NCBI RefSeq assembly: GCF_000003605.2
Contig: NW_003128863.1
Span: 376,922-413,375, forward strand
Source of the DNA: Saccoglossus kowalevskii
Lineage: Eukaryota; Hemichordata; Enteropneusta; Harrimaniidae
Length of the DNA stretch: 36,454 nucleotides
Direction: 5' to 3'
Part shown: positions 9,961-22,500 of the stretch, one piece after another
Numbering within the stretch: position 1 is the stretch's first letter
How the letters are laid out: each line of letters starts with the position of its first letter
Made by a program: the position numbers and the translations under genes
Notes under the pieces: generated by a model
Told to the model about the DNA's origin: nothing
Seen by the model: only the letters and a program-made list of their open reading frames with translations
The model's database searches: none

Positions 9961-11734
9961 CAAATTCAGTCGCTCAGTATTGAGTTTGTTCTGTTTTCTC
10001 GACTTCAGCCTTTTTCACTGGCTCTTTCCTCAACAGCTTGCACGGAGCCCATATAAATACATGGTACAGTGGTATTCTCTTAATTGTGTCCACGAAACAT
10101 TTGTATTTTAAGAGAGGTAGCTTTAAATTTAATTTAAACAATGTTTATTGCTATCAATATTGGTAAAGCAACAACATCATGAATGCAGGAAACCATCAGT
10201 GAACTTTGACCAGACAAATACTGCAAACCGTGCCCAAAAACCGTAGATATACTAAAACAAGTGATAATGCTCCACAAATTTGTTGATAATTCATTGAATC
10301 AATTTCCCCCCTTTGATGAATGGTGACACTTCCATTTATGTTCATCGGAGAAACAAATGACAACCCGCGAACATTAAATTGGAGTAAACACCAACAACAT
10401 AATTATTGTAGTATATTTAGTGTTAGAAGCTTCTCTGGCCTTATATATCATTTGCAAAGAGGTGTTTTGTTAGGCTGAATTAAGCTTGAATACAGACTCT
10501 GTTGATGCCATCAGTAAAAATGACTGCAGTGATGTTTATTTCCAGAGCATTTTAATTAAAATACTCATATTCAATCGCCTTGTACGATTACTACATACAA
10601 CATTCCAACAAATATTTCAACAGAAAAGGAGATTTATAAAATTCTAATTTGTAGACCTTAGAATAAATTTACTGCGAGATTAAGTGAGAACGAGGGAGTC
10701 AAGGAAAGTCAACAGAACTCTGTTCGATCCTGTTTTAAAGCGATGATATTATAATGTCCGATATGGTTTTCTACAACGATTTCAACACGTGTAAATATCA
10801 TTGTTTTACACCATCCTGTCAACACGAGTGGCGCTCTCACAGTTGATCCTATTCGCAGTACATTGTACATCGTAGAGGTATGTTATTTCCCTACATGCTT
10901 TGCGAAAATCATCTTTATTACGCTATCAATCAATATATAGTGTTTGTCGTGATTGTCGGCCTGCTATTCGATGACGTTATATTTTAAATGTATTAAACGA
11001 GGCGGTAAATTTGAATATGTGCAAATCTCCGCAAAATAAAACACGCCACAGACAGATGATCAATATAAGTCGAGTTTGGAGAATATCTCTGTATGGTGGT
11101 TAAACTGGAATAAGTCGTCAGTGCACGATTATTGAACAGCAGGTCATGAGAAATGTCTTTTCAATAAATTTTCAAATGTATTTTGTAAAAATCGATTTGG
11201 TTTATAATGCGCACTTAATTTACGGTTACTGTTATATCACATAATAATATGCGGATAAATTGTTCACGGTGACGTTACTGTATTGATTATAAAAATATAA
11301 ATTTTCTTGTAGAACTTGTTTTTCTACAAATTGATCTCCAATCGGATTTGTTTTCTTTAAAATTCACCATCTTCCCCGGCGATTCAACTGTAAACCCCTG
11401 AATAGGAGAATAATCCTATGCCTAATTCTAAAAACTGGTAGTTTTGCACCTGACGGTATTTCACATTTTTTCGAGGGTGTGCTTAACTATTTTCATCATC
11501 CGGGCCTGCAATACAAAATATATGCCGAGTTCCATACAACCAAGGGAAGAATATCATAACGGGAGGGTGTCTTGTACATACTTACATGCATATTGTAACA
11601 ATTTTTGCCGTGTACGCACGCCAACGTGTGTTTGATAATTTTACTCGCAATGTGTTCACGTGACACGCAAATGTCTAGCTATTTTGAATAGTTACCCAGA
11701 TCTAAAGAGACACGATAATAAGTAGAATAATCGA
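9961..11734. other. No supported feature
   Basis: AT-rich sequence with scattered stops in all frames. No splice pair or domain was recognised. Confidence 0.45.
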
Positions 11735-11926
11735 ATGGAAGCGTTGATTCTGTTATTTGCCCTTTCTCTTGTGCCACGGGCGTGGCCTGCATACAATGTA
11801 TCAACTATGTTTGCCGCCTTGCATTGGAATTCCAACGCACTTTCAAATTCTGAGCTACCTTATTACCCCAAGAGAAAGAACATGAATTGTGAGAATGAAC
11901 CCCCCCCCCCCCCCCAGCCCCGATAA
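11735..11926 (+). CDS. Possible small secreted-protein ORF or first exon
   Basis: A 63-codon frame begins MEALILLFALSLVPRAWPA, which resembles a signal peptide. It then runs into a Pro tract encoded by a C16 homopolymer (11900-11915) and stops soon after. The Kozak context is weak at -3, though +4 is G. No downstream exon was found. A chance ORF is about as likely. Confidence 0.15.
   Translation: MEALILLFALSLVPRAWPAYNVSTMFAALHWNSNALSNSELPYYPKRKNMNCENEPPPPPQPR
11900..11915 (+). repeat. Poly-C run (16)
   Basis: Sixteen consecutive C, a likely length-variable site. Confidence 0.9.
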
Positions 11927-14900
11927 CGTCACGGCTAAACATTAACCGCGATTTAAGCAACAATGAAACTTATAAAAAAAAATTCATACAAACTGAACTG
12001 AGATTATTGTGAACATATCGACGATAATTTGTGAAATGTTTTACAGATATTTGTTCTTTTCCGGTCTGTAACGCGCTTAAAAGTCTATCACATGCGTCGA
12101 CTTAGCGCTGATTTGCTGGGACAGTGATTTAGACGCGTTAATTCGAAAATCAGTGGAGCTAGTCTGTCAGATTGATTATGAAGTGCAGTACCATGAATTC
12201 TGGGTAATAATATTATCCGCTATTGTCGCCTTGTTTCTTACAACCGATAACAGGACAGTGCTTTGGACAGCGCAAACTATTTCAGAAAATCAACGTTTGT
12301 GTTGGCTCTTGACATAGAGAGCGCTACCACCGAAATGTGACATAGTGGTAAAACAAGAAAACACAATGACAGTGTTATTAGTGTGTACATTTCACTCGTT
12401 CGAGAATCAAAACGTAAAAATTATACAGGCTATTCCGTTGTCAATTTCAAATTTACGCATACTTAAACCAAATTATACATTATGCTAATATGTAAGTTTC
12501 GCAATGTATATATTATGCGAAGATGTGAGAATAATATGCATGTAACACATTCGGGCGTAGACTGTATTCAAACAGTTCATCGCCGTTCACGATTTCAGAA
12601 TACGATAAATTCATCCATGACGAGTTTTCAACATCGATGTTGAATATTCATACTAACATACCCTATAAGGCTGCATTACGGGGCATTCATATGATTTAAT
12701 GACGATTGATCATACGAGCATCACTGATATAATGTAACACGTGGAAAAGATTAATGATTCATCGCGTAGTACAAACAGATAAATACCAAGTATAATAACA
12801 AGAAATGTCACAGCTTGGCGCACTCTTATAGCTGTTTTAGTTATCCATTATTTCCACGGCAAAAAAGTGGCAATGTATTGGTTATGTCTGAATAACAAAT
12901 GTGTTTGTTCACCACGTCATAATTTTGCCCACCAGGAAGCTGCACCTACTCCTAAAATATGATTAATGCACATTGAGCTTATATTTGGTACCGACAATAC
13001 ATATAGAGCGCGTGTAACAGGTGTCAGTGTGACAATATAAACTATATTCCTACGAAACTAGTTTATGCTCCAATATCAGATTTCCTGCTCCTGTTAACAT
13101 GTCGCTTTCCCGCAGATAATTTATTTGGCCAAATATATTAACAGACATTCATTCATCATTATCAAGCCACATTGTGATGTAAAGTTTTATATTAGGCTGG
13201 TCAACAAATTATAAAGCAAACTGTATACTAATGTAGACAAGCCAGTGTGCTTTATCGTTATTATAATTGACTTATTATTGGAAATAATCACAACGCCTGC
13301 CTTCAATATGTTTGTTTTCAACACTTGAATTGAACATGTTAGCAGATGACGATGTTGTGTGGAAACTACATGATGCATACGAAATTGGACATGCAGTTTG
13401 AGAATCAACATACGAAGCATGGAGCTAGTTGACTAATACATTTCTCATGGAACGAGAGCGCATTGGTACTTATTCTATGCTCATGTTCCGCTCAATAGCA
13501 AACACTTTGTTGTTAATTACGAAACACAGTCTTGGACGCCATGTTCTTCACGAGGGAGAATGCGCGTAAGATAAACTGTATTATTCTGCACTGTACAGTG
13601 GGCGTTACATCACCACACATTGTATGGTTCCAAATACGGCATATTTCTACCTGTAAATGCGACAGTGTCGACTAATGTCATACTAACGACTGAATAACAT
13701 AATGAAGTCGATTTATTTAGTATATTCACAATTTCTGACCATGTCACACCGCCCCTTTAACAGCTTTGTATTAGTGACTCATAAACCATAGATTCTCATG
13801 TATACCGATTACAATGTTCGGGCCGATGAGTGTAGATTAATATCGTGCTCCATTGGCTCTGAGAACATCTGTTGCATAATACAAACTTTTCGATTTATGT
13901 TCACAATCAACACATGGCGCGGGAGGCTTAACACAATAAACACCATCAATCGATCGGGCATTTCAGTTGTATCGTCGCATGATGAATTTTTTACCAATTA
14001 GAACAAATTTATCAACGTAATCACTGAGTTGGATGAATTCATTTATTAACACTCATGATAATCATTAATAAGACACACGCTGTGCATGTAACAAATGAAC
14101 AAATATAGTAATATTTTATATCTACACTGGCGGCGAAAGAAATAGTTCTATCGTGGTTGTCTGATTAAATATTCGAGTCAACTCTTCAAATATTTGATTC
14201 GAATAAACTGAACGTGTGAATCGACTTTTTACAAAGGGTACATACAAATAAAAATACCTCCAATGTGTGATTACCAGTGAGATTCGCACTGTGTGACGTT
14301 ATGACAGCTGGTTGACATCGTATAAGAAATCAATCATGTATTTATACACATCAAATATTGTGTTTCACCAGCGCTCTTGGCATATATATTATATATCAAC
14401 AATTGGTCATCGGTAGATTTTAAACTTGAACGTTCTCAAGTTCATAATAAACCTAATGTATTTGTATACGTGTAGTTGGCACATTTATCTGATCAAAGTC
14501 TCTAAGTTTTATCTATAAATAACTATATATATATAATAACAATCGTGAATTGCGGAATATATTTATACTTCAGTTTTAATGTACCAGCCTTATTCTGGCA
14601 TGCATTCAGCTATAGTCGCATCTTCTGAAGTAATTTTTCAAACATAAATCGCCTTCAATTCAAATAAAAAAAATCTTACGTGTAAGAATATCAAATTATA
14701 AATTACAAGTCTCGATTGGAACAATGGAGATGTCATTCTTTGACTTTCGAAATGAATTTCAAAGCAAATCGTCCTTCTCGTGTTCATCAATATCCAATGT
14801 TTGAAAGTTTACACAAGTTGTGATCTCTTATTCAATTCTTATACTTTTTTCTCCCGTAACCCATCTTCATAGTAGACTTCACCCATACAGCACATTTTTA

Positions 14901-16159
14901 CGTAATGACAAAACTGTTAATTTCTTCATAAAGACTCACACGATTGTCACAGTACTGATCATCACCGTGTAATTTCTTCTGACTGCTTATGTGGACTGAT
15001 AAGTGAAAGGTGTTACAACAACCACATACATATTGTTAACAGTTTGTAAAATTATAATTAACTCTCTGCAGTTTACTTCCAGTGACGCGATTTCCTTTCA
15101 CTGAACTGACAGTACTGATTTAACGAACTTTATCCGGACTAATAACAGACGAGTTGAAACAACACTGGGCGCACATCGGTGTGCGATTATTACAAATGAT
15201 ATTGGAATATTCTGGAACAAATGATACATCGTTCAATATGGCTAGTTAGGTTGTAGTGAGACCAGTGTCGTAGTGTGTATGTGTCGATTTATCGGACTAA
15301 AATTGTAAAATACGCACTCATACTAGCATTTCATGTTAACGGGCTTGGGCACATTTATAGACTCGACTATGAGGGAGAGCGTATACATGTATTGGCAGGT
15401 AGACATTAATTGTCCCGTGGAAATAAGCTGTTCTTTGCGACAAAAAATACTATTTATTTTATCGACAACATTGCCGTTCTGTATACTCCAGAATGCTTGA
15501 ACCGGACAGAACTGATGTACAAGTGATAATAAAGTAAATCAAATAAATTAGATTAATCTATCGATCGCGATGTTCACTGTACACACATTTTGTTAGTGGC
15601 TGGTTTATTTTTAACCAGACAAGTTGTTTGGCTGTGAAAATTAGGTATTTTTCTCCTGTTTTGCAGAAGTCTGAAAAATCTGTTTCTCATCAAGTCTCTT
15701 AATTAAATTTAGTATTCAAGATGGCCACTATATCGGTAAACTTGATTGCATTTTTTAATACCGCGTGTTCGCAAGCTGGCTGCGTGGGAGTCGAACCTAC
15801 TGGCTGGTGATACATTCACCATCATGTCTCTCATCAGACGTAAATAAACACAGTCCTTTATGTAGCTAGTAAAGTCGATCCAACTAACCAATCAATCATC
15901 ATTTCAAATCGGCACATGACAGAGTAGCATAACCGCAAACTTAAACAATGAGGTAGACAAAGCTATAGGAATATTATGTCTTCTGTGTAGGTGAAAGTAA
16001 GAACACAGTATATTTTGAACGAAATAACAGATCTGATGTTATTAATAGCATGACGTAGCTATCGTGATATACCTCACATAGTCCTAATTCCATTGTAATC
16101 TGTATATATATATCTATACGATTATTGATTTTGATTTCTTCTTATTTCTATTAAAAGGT
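11927..16159. other. Long region without supported genes
   Basis: No gene I can support. On the minus strand near 15785-15805 there is a tRNA B-box-like GGTTCGACTCC, but no matching acceptor stem or A box, so no tRNA is called. Short palindromic AT stretches occur near 14385 and 14525. Confidence 0.45.
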
Positions 16160-16215
16160 CGGTATCTAGGAGTGTTCAGCTTTCTATTGGCATATATACT
16201 GCTGACGGGGTCACC
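16160..16215 (+). CDS. Isolated hydrophobic exon candidate
   Basis: A strong pyrimidine-rich acceptor (TTTCTTCTTATTTCTATTAAAAG) is followed by a frame reading RYLGVFSFLLAYILLTGSP and then TCACC|GTAAGTC, a good donor. The peptide could be a membrane segment. No partner exon was found on either side, so this may be coincidence. Edges are within a base or two. Confidence 0.2.
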
Positions 16216-16998
16216 GTAAGTCTTGTAGTTATATTTACATACATGCATACTCTCCCGTTCCTGCATACCGCTATCAACGAGCTATACGGGATACAGTAAC
16301 TATAAATCATTAATTGAGATAATTTAATTATGTTTAAACTATTACCTCATAAACATACTTAATACAAGACAATATAGTCATATTTTGTGTTACTTTGTGA
16401 CTGTTAATAATCACCAGTCAGTGATCCTACCGCTACGATATCGATACCGCTGAATATTTTGAGAATATCACAAAAAACAGCGGCAATTCAATCATATAAC
16501 ACTAGATTTTACGACTACATACGCTATATACGGATTTGACTGTTTCTTTTGTCGTCTGTTAATACCAGACACTTGGTTCTAGAATGTATGGTCAACGTGA
16601 GAATAATGCTCTGGAATTTTAACTTTTATGAACTTTTTGAACCCGGAAAATAACTCCTTTTTGTTCATGCGTGTTTGCATTATGGAACATATATTACCAC
16701 ACCAACATCCCATAGAAAGAGAGAGAAAAATCTTGTTGATTAGAAAGTCAGCTACTGACATGCCATATGAAAACAACGGAAACGATGCTATCAACATCAA
16801 CAATATACTACACAATAATAAGGTTACATCCACCACACGCCCGTATTTCGGGTATCAATCTCTTTCCTATTCCGTTCTATACAGTCAGCAATATCGTCTA
16901 CGATATTTAACTGTAAAAAAAAACATTGCATCGTATAAATATTGACAACTACCATTGTGGCCATACACATCTGCCCCTATTGGCAATATTTTTTACAG

Positions 16999-17465
16999 AT
17001 GATCTGCGTATTATGCAACAAGCTGGATAACAGGCGGTGTAATTGTAAAATCATCATGGACTCTGCTGAAGAGTATACCAAAAGATGAGCTAAAAGGGAG
17101 ATAATTGAACCTGAATGGGCGTAAGCTCTCAGAGAAGTATTCATAGAATTCAATTGTGCTTCTAGAGTAAACTCAAATCTATATGATTTGGAAGAATTTG
17201 TTTTTCTTCTCTCCATGATAAATGTAATGTTATTGCCTTTGCTGTGCGGATAAAGATTCCAGTAATTTTGTGTTTGTTTGAAGGGTGTACCATCATGAAT
17301 GTTTTATCAAATGGGGATCTGGTAACTCTGCTCACAAACATTCTACATTCAGCAAGGATGAAATTCTTGCTAGCTCCAAGTCATTTACGAAAATGTACGA
17401 TATTTCTGTTCCGGAAAAAGCCAATGACTTGCTCAGCTTATATTTGATTCCTAGGATGCTTTTAC
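16999..17465 (+). pseudogene. Decayed Cys/His-rich coding relic
   Basis: Starting after a TTTTTTACAG acceptor-like site, the + strand encodes MICVLCNKLDNRRCNCK, followed by acidic, coding-like text broken by TGA and TAA stops. From 17279, in another frame, VYHHECFIKW and SKDEILASSKSFTKMYD follow a TTTGTTTGAAG acceptor-like site. The order CxxC...CxC...YHxEC recalls zinc-binding N-terminal regions of transposon-associated proteins common in invertebrates. That resemblance is from memory of the pattern, not a search. Frame breaks indicate a pseudogene. Confidence 0.35.
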
Positions 17466-18326
17466 ATTTTACCTCACTAATAATGCGTAAATATCTATGT
17501 TATGAACACTGCTGCCATGATTCATCTAACTAATATGTCCATATCCCTGTTGTAAATTCAAAGTTCTGTTATAGTCTTTGTACCCATAATTCCTGTATTG
17601 TATCTTCCTGCTGGATTCGACTTCTTATTGTGGAAACTGTGCCCCTGGTTCGTTTCAATTGTATGTGTCCAACTTCCTACTGTGGGCACTGCTCTTATGA
17701 TTCTATTACTGTTATTAATGATTTAATCTACCTATAGCTATTGTAAACTCTGGTCTCAGAATTTACCTTTTAAATAATGTGCTTAGCTTACTGTAGTGAA
17801 CACTGCTTCTATTTAAAAAAGAATAGGCTCACATTAGGCCACTGTTCAAGTCTTTCTGTATTCTTAATTTTTTTGTAATTCAAATATCAACAAATTCATG
17901 CATTAAGCAATCAAGAACACTTCAAGTTTTTCATCCTTCTACAGAAAAAAAAACATCTATTCACAGCTGTACTACCTTTAAATACAATCGTAAAAAATAG
18001 CTTATGTCCTTCCATAATATACAACAACCTTATCCTTATTATCTTTCGTTTTTATTATACTATTATCTTATATGCTTTGAAAGGATATGATTATCATCAG
18101 TGGAAAAGAAGCTTGTTAAAAAAATAAATAATAAATTGTTTTATTGAAAAAAAATTATTACTCAAAATTTAAAACTTGAAATTATTACTTACTACATTTT
18201 GCCAAATAATTCTGGATCGAATCTGCAACTACATATATATTAAAAAATGCAATTACTACTTCAGCGAATTGCACTGAACAGGTTTTTTTCTGAAATGTTT
18301 ACGAATATATATGGCATATCATCACC
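17466..18326. other. AT-rich region with weak internal repetition
   Basis: A loosely repeated AACACTGCT/ACTGTG motif recurs at about 17503, 17630, 17680 and 17792 without fixed spacing. Otherwise nothing is supported. Confidence 0.3.
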
Positions 18327-18384
18327 CATTCATTTATCCATCCACCAATCTTTCCAATCATTCATTTATCCAACCATCCATCAG
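18327..18384 (+). repeat. 32-bp tandem repeat, two copies
   Basis: CATTCATTTATCCA occurs at 18327 and again at 18359, each followed by a similar ACCATCCAYC-type tail. Confidence 0.6.
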
Positions 18385-18859
18385 TTGTTGAAAAGTCAAG
18401 TTTTACCAATAAGCAACAAAAAAATTGCCGTGAGAATGACTAAACCATGTGTTGTCGGAGCAGCTGTAACATACTAACATAGTCGTGTATTTGACAGTCA
18501 TATGCCAAATGTGCATACATCTCACTTGGATTCGAAATATTATATGTTTATCAATCAAAAAGTGTAGCTTGTGTATTACATTTCCTGTTTACAATTACAA
18601 ACCCCCATGTAACACGCTGTAAGAACAAAATGCAATCACATGGAATTAGGTAATGATGGGCGCTTGAGGTGAGGAGGGAATTCTATTGATTATTGTTTGG
18701 CGAGACAGCATCGCTGCTAATAACAACTATTGAGTAATCCATATCGGGGTATCCAACAGTTTTCCGACAAGTTATTTGAATCTTATTACTGTGAGCAAGT
18801 ATCAATAACGTATTCTACCTGTTGGATTACGTGGAATGTTCTGATGGTGGGCGTAAACA

Positions 18860-18867
18860 TATAATAT
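18860..18867 (+). promoter_or_regulatory. TATA-like box of LDLa-Ly6 gene A
   Basis: TATAATAT lies about 30 bases before a short stretch that ends in the donor TGTAAA|GTAAGT (GT at 18924-18925). This suggests a small 5'UTR exon at about 18890-18923 and an intron of 496 bases to the acceptor at 19418-19419. The paralogue near 32502 has the same arrangement. Confidence 0.4.
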
Positions 18868-18889
18868 AATATACTATGGTAGTTTTACT

Positions 18890-18923
18890 TCTTCCACTTT
18901 AAAGAGAAGACTCATCTTGTAAA
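18890..18923 (+). other. Probable 5'UTR exon of gene A
   Basis: The right edge is set by a consensus donor; the left edge is a guess from the TATA-like box. Confidence 0.35.
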
Positions 18924-19419
18924 GTAAGTTTATCATTTGTTTTTCAATTTTCAAACCAACCTCCATTTTTAATAAAACAAATTCTCATGAAACTATTTTC
19001 TTTATGAATGTTCAATTTACCTCTCATCTAAAATTACATGCAATCGAGTCAAATCTATTTGTATCACACTTGGTCGAATTGGATTAGTGTATACACGAAT
19101 CTTTGTGTATCTGTTGACAATAATATATATATATATACTAGACAACATTATTAAAATATACTCATGCAAAAATACACAGAAGAGAAGCTACAGGCACGTA
19201 CAACTGTCTAACATTTTTTCTACACGTTTAAATGACAAAATGCTTCACCCGAGAAAGGGGATATCTAAATACTATGTTAAACTTGGTCAAATACTCATAG
19301 CGTATATGCTAATCTATGAAACAAACATTCATACCTGAGCTTGTTGGGGTCAAATAAGCTTAGCTATTATAACTATAATTAGGCAAAGAGTTTTTTATTG
19401 AACAATTTGTGTCTTCCAG

Positions 19420-19511
19420 CTTTCTTCCAAACAAAATGGTTAATACCGTTACGCGCATTGCTTTTGTCGTACTGCTATGCTTGGCAGCCATCGTAACAGC
19501 GAAGAGACCCC
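19420..19511 (+). CDS. Gene A exon 1: signal peptide
   Basis: The acceptor TGTCTTCCAG (19418-19419) precedes a 16-base leader and the ATG at 19436 (A at -3, G at +4). It encodes [20 protein letters not shown], then TAKRP, and ends in CCC C|GTAAGT, phase 1. Predicted cleavage is after Ala22. Confidence 0.8.
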
Positions 19512-22500
19512 GTAAGTAATTTATGTATTATTGCAATGTTGCGAATCTTCTCAGGGGAGTATATGTATACTGTTGTTTAAGATCTGTCGACAAATTAAAT
19601 CACTCTGTATGCTTGCTGCTTACTGTTGCGGTCTGTATATGTTTAATACTGCATTTTTATAAATAAATTATTATTAACGTTGGACGACTTAATTTTACAA
19701 TGCACTGTACTGTGAACAGTTTCATTAATTACTATTCAAGTTTTGGCATTGCATTAATAGATTTGTTTAACGCCAAAGAAAGCGGCGAAATATATTGTGT
19801 GTTATGTTCTAGCACCACTGAGAGTGTTTTATATTTGTTTTGCATTTCTGGTTCCGGGAAAGTATTACCCAGTTTCGTTTAACTCGCCACTTAAGATTAT
19901 TTTCACATGTGCCTTGTTTTTCGATTTTGGTATCTAAAACATGCGTATGTAGATATACCAGGTGATGCGTTCGTCCTATTAGAGAGATATGACGACCATA
20001 TAGCAGGGAACAAAACCTTTAAAAAGGACACATTACAAGTAAAAGACTGTTCTGAGTATTTCAATAATACGCAATGCCACAGCATTTTATTTCAACGAAT
20101 ATCTCTGCCATAACGCGATCGTATGCATGTTGTTGATTGGTCTATCCACCAGAGTGGTACTACTTTCGAAGATGCCCGCCATACTGATGTTCTAGTTTCG
20201 AACTCGACGGAAGCGTGTGTGATATTTGTGGATTCTGGCTGTTTTTAAAGTGAAAGCTCATTTTTGACTTTCGTAGTGCATACGAAGTGACAGTCAGACG
20301 AGTTAGCCGTCAATACCACGAACTGCTTTCTTTTATTAATATTTCTTTGCCTGGCAATCGAGATGACGGTCATCTTGAAGAACCGAGTAACACCTTAGTA
20401 ACGGTTATTCAGCGAAATTTTGCAAATTATAATTATTTCATCATTTTCTCTGCGTTTACAAAAAGATTAATATCAGCTATCGATAAATTATTTTAAAAAC
20501 TTCTTTGACAGTAAAAAAGAATAAACACGACAACCCTCTTATAACAAAAATAAGCGGATAAACGTCTCGTGGCGTTTCACCACAAAATTGTGTGATGGCA
20601 GAGATATTTTCGGTGTCCTAACCGCAAAGAACTCTGGGAAGGAGAATACATATGTGGGTCCAATTATAAATATTACTAATAGGGAAATATGTGATTCAAA
20701 CCGTTGCACTGGGATAACAAAAGAAAGACGGTGGATGAATTTAATTATACAAGAGACACTCAGTAGTTATAGCAAGAACACCGCAAACTAAGTGCGAAAA
20801 TAGTCTGGTTAGTGTGGTCCGGTAATGCATAATTTCATATTTTTGCAGTATCCTTGGATAACCTTATAGAATCATTCCTCTATTTGTATCAATAATTTAA
20901 TAAGAGATAAAAGTCAAGAATGCCAACAGTAAAATGTGTGCGCTGTGAGGCATGCGATCAATACTGGTGGCACACCTTACCCTGAGTTGGTAACGTTCAA
21001 ACGTGGAAACAAATGTTGATATGGCTATTTACGGAATGTCAAATGTTATTGTTTTCGGTGCTGTATTTATTATAAGAATGATGATTATGCTTGGAGTGTC
21101 CCACTATGTCATAATGCATGGAGTGGCTCGTTTATAGTTATGCCCTCATGTAGATATTTCAACGACACTTTACAAATTGGATGACATTTAAGCTTAATAA
21201 CTATAATGCATTTTTGAAATAACATATTATTATTAATTATATTATTATTTAAGTGTTTGGGTATGTTTATGCAAGTGGAAACTTTATGTTTTTTGTCAAC
21301 TCATTAAATATAATTGGGACTGGTGAAGTAAACGTGATCTGTTCTCATTTTAATGACACACGCGTCAAATTGCATGCACAGGTAGATAAGATGACGTGTG
21401 GTGAGTTGGAAAACTACATTGTCGGTATTTGATATGTGAAAATAATCTTCCATATTCTCTTTAACTAACACATACTTTATCAGCACAGCAACACATACAT
21501 TGTATAAAAATGTCTTCCAAGATTACATTGCTACACTTGTATGCATATATTCACAGGAAAGTGTCACCGACGTTATCAGTTTACATGCACGGATGGGTCT
21601 TGTATACCAAAGTATTTCAAATGCAATGGTAATAACGATTGTGAAGATGGTTCAGACGAGGAAGACTGTGGTATAGTAGTGTATTATAATATACCATTTT
21701 TTGAAAGCCATAGTAGATCATATTATGTGAAAGTTCTATCAAATGTGCCAGTCGAAGTGTACACGAATGGTGTTTATAAGACCGCAACCTTTTTGTTCAC
21801 TCTAAAGTGTGTTTATTGTGTTTATCGTATGTTATTTTTAGGTGAACTCTGTTATCAATGCGATTACGATTATGATTCTGATTATCCGGGTTACTTTGGG
21901 TGTCCGCCTCCAAATCGCTCTGAACGATGTGGCCGAGATGTAAGTATGAATGCATAGTATGGTTTGGCAAACAAAGCAAACACGATACAGCTCGTGAATT
22001 GTCCATTATGGTAAAGAAACACTGAAAGTTTCATCAAGACAAAATTGTATCAGCAAGCGTTCCAATGTGTAGTACTGAACATTTGTACCCTGTATGTTTG
22101 CCAGAGTTTTAGTATTACATACATATCACTACAGTTACAGTTGTACCCTTTTATTTTATTCCTAACCAGAAAATTTGTTACACCAAGTATATTAAATCCG
22201 CAAGTCATATCAGAATTACACGTGGCTGTTCAAAAGAACAGGTAAGTAGTGATTCCATTTGATATTTACATATTTTCTGTTTGGACTTTCGGTTGATCGA
22301 GAAAATAAAGTGCAAAAGAGATTTTCCAATTACGAAAACCCATTATAAATATTTAATAGAAAAGTGAACGCATAACAAGAGAATCGTATTCCTATGTAGT
22401 AATTGGAAAAAATGATTACATTACTAAGCATTAACCTAATTTATTTATAAATAGGTGTGTCAAGATGCAGTGACAAAAAACAACGACGAATGTGATATAG

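Noticed and set aside
9742-10056. 104-codon + strand frame
   Set aside because: It runs through a poly-G tract and a dispersed repeat also found near 24500 in the other orientation.
15800-15840. CTGATGAG on the minus strand resembling a hammerhead ribozyme core
   Set aside because: The required GAAA core strand and closing stems are absent.
15709-15891. tRNA-like B box GGTTCGACTCC on the minus strand
   Set aside because: No acceptor stem, no A box at the right distance and an imperfect T arm; at best a decayed SINE.
21541-21957. 138-codon + strand frame read as one unspliced gene
   Set aside because: It joins two true exons of gene A through an intron that happens to be open; the splice sites at 21671 and 21841 are clear and the spliced product completes a Ly6 domain.
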